A stretch of 64,000 bases of DNA from Corbicula japonica (taxonomy: Eukaryota > Mollusca > Bivalvia > Venerida > Cyrenidae). Position 1 is the first letter of the stretch; each line of letters starts with the position of its first letter. This document shows positions 60,901 to 63,900 of this stretch, piece after piece. The notes beneath the pieces were generated by a model. That model was not told the origin of the DNA, searched no databases, and worked only from the letters and a program-made list of their open reading frames with translations. A program made the translations under genes and the position numbers. The stretch is from positions 12,080,396 to 12,144,395 of the forward strand of contig JAZAYU010000009.1 in assembly GCA_038501625.1 (NCBI GenBank). The letters run 5' to 3'.

Positions 60901-63900
60901 GGTTGTTGCGGGTCCTTTACTCAATACATAAAGGTTTTATCATGTTTGTGACCAGTCAGCTGATCTGGATCTACATGATCACCCATGTGATAAACATCAA
61001 ATTTACAGAGTAAAGGGTTATTTCGCATATTTGACAACACACAATTCATAAAACTGTCAATAGGTGTTAATAGAAACAACTAAAAATCAAAAATTTTTGA
61101 AAATACTGTTTTATTGAAAACCATGAATATTTACATCCAGGAATATAAATGGATTGACAATAATCCAGTTCTTACTTGACAAGCCCTGCAATGATTTCTT
61201 CATCCATGTAAGCTGCATTGAACTTGATGACGCTGATGAGTAGCGGCAGGAAGCTGCAGATCTTCCTGGTTTCAATAACATCTGGCATCCAGGACAACAG
61301 GAAGGGACCTGCAAGAGGCAATGAGCAACAATGATTATATCCGTATTTAAACAGGCTTTGCACTCAACTAAGGATGTCATCATTTTGAACAATAACAATA
61401 TATGTCAATGGAAAACTATACAAAACTTATATGCAAAATGAAAAATAGACCTAACTGTTCTCTTGTTATTTACCATTTTTCCATATTTTTTTACAGTTTT
61501 AGCCAGGTTTTCTTGGAACCCATCTGAGTTTGAGGGAAAACATGTTAATGGATAAAATGTATATATACCTGCTTCCTCTTCAAATTCTAGCAATGTCTTT
61601 CCACTATCACTCAGGATCTTGAATAGTGCTAACCTAAAAACATAAATAGTGATTATTAAATCAACAAGATTTCAGTCAGAGGGACAGCCATATCCCACAC
61701 CACTAGATGGATTCTGAGAACTCATATTGATGGCAAGCTTTGTGCATGTCGGTGGAGTTTGAACTTCAACAGATCCGACCTTTAACCCTCAAGCGTGACC
61801 TTGACCTCGATTCATTTTTGGCAAGGTGTTGGCTTCTGCATATTGTGTAATTAAGTGTAACATCTAAGTAGTATATTTGTTGTGATATGAAGCAGACACG
61901 AAAATATAATAAACCCTAAAGAGCAAGTCACTGCAAGGCCTTTTTCACTGCCAGGGTAAGGGGACTACTGCCTGTAATTAAGAGAACAAGAAGACACTGC
62001 AATGCAATAAAACCAGATTTTCTTTTTAAATTTTAAGTGAAGAGGGGGCATAACTATGACAAAAAAGGTCAAGAGTTATGAAACTTGTCCTGATAATTGC
62101 TATTGTCTGGATGACACCTATGTTAAGTTTCAAACCTCTATATTGAAAGGTTACTGAGAAAAAGTGAACTTGAACAAAAAACTTGAAATGTTGATGCCTG
62201 TCTACTAACAATATACCACAGTCTGAGGTTAAAACTAGATGGGTGTTCAGTTGAACACTTGTGTCGCCCTCGGGTACAATGTCGGAAGAAAAATGCCAAG
62301 TACAAAAAGGGGCATAGCTCCATCTTGACCAAAACAACTTGTCATCATCACGAGTGTGTTGTCTTGAGCAATATAATTAAAAAGTTACATGAAGAAATAT
62401 TGAGAAATCGCAGTTATGGCCAACGTTATGTTATCATGTAAAAATTCAAGTACAAAAAGGGGCGTAACTCCATCAAATGCGACGTTGACCTAAAGAATTC
62501 AGCATCATCATGAGCGTGTTGACATAAGCAATATAATTTGAAAGTTTCATTAAGAGATATTGAGAAATGGCAAAGTTATTGCCAACATTAAGTTTCTGTG
62601 TTAAAATCCAAATTCAAAAAGGGGCCTAACTCCATCAAATGTGACCTTGACCTAAAGAATTTGGCATCATCATGAGCGTGTTGTCATAAGCAATATAATT
62701 TGAAAGTTTCATGAAGAAATATTGAGAAATGGCAAAGTTATAGCCAACGTTAAGTTTTCGTGTCAAAATCTAAGTACAAAAAGAGGCCTAACTCCATCAA
62801 ATGTGGCCTTGACCCAAAGAATTTGGCATCATCATGAGCGTGTTGTCATAAGCAATATAATTTGAAAGTTTCATGAAGAAATATTAAGAAATTGCAAAGT
62901 TATATCCAACATTAAGTTTTCGTGACGGACGGACAGACTGACGGACGGATGGACGGACAAAGTGATCCCTATGTATCGCCATTTCTTTGAAAGGGCGACA
63001 CAAAAACTCTAGTGAAGTTAACTTTTAGGAAAAACTGCATAAATCCCTAAGATAATTTGAGATGGGAAGGTCTGTGTTGATGGTCCGTGCTGAAAAAATG
63101 GACCGAAAGCCAGAAAGACTTAGAGTTACTGTGGCCATGAACCTGTCACCAGGTCCCAAGGTTATAAAACTGAGCATAGAAACCTGTCTCAAATCTCAAG
63201 CATCTGATTGGCTGAAATGGCGACAAGTCGAAATTTCAGCAAATCAGATGCTTGAGATTTGAGACTGGTTTCCATCTCAGTTTTATAACCTTCAAGCCAG
63301 GTATTGGCTGCTACAAATCATCTCTTTTAGGTGGGTATTTGTGCCATGCAAATCCTCCAATCGGTAGCAGGATTAAAAAGTGTGACCTTGAACCTACATA
63401 ACCAGGAGGTTTTAAATATTACCCAATCAGATGAACACATGTGCTCAGTCATTTCAAAATCTTTCAACGGATTGTTGAGATTTAGAGTGGTGCCAAAAAA
63501 TCCTTAAATGTGACTTTGAACATAAAACCTCCATGACTGGATGATGGCTTCTGTAATATCATATGTCTGAGGTGTGCTGAGTAAATTTCCTTATTCTCCA
63601 GAGGGTTGCGGAGATACAGAGAATATGACACTGACTTGAATCTATGTAACATGGAGTTGGGTTTTTGCATTATTGTCTAAAGAGAACATTTAGATTGAGT
63701 AAGTTTGAAAATCTTTAAAAGGTTTCTCCAAAAAGAAAAATACAACATCTTTAATCATATTTAAATGTCAACAACAAAAATCAGCAAGGAAACATTTTCT
63801 TAGAATTTGACTCAATTTTTTGTCCCACATTTATATGTATATAATTATGTTAGAGGTACCTACCTCTCATCTATGTTTTCAAGAAGGGTCAAACTTTGCA

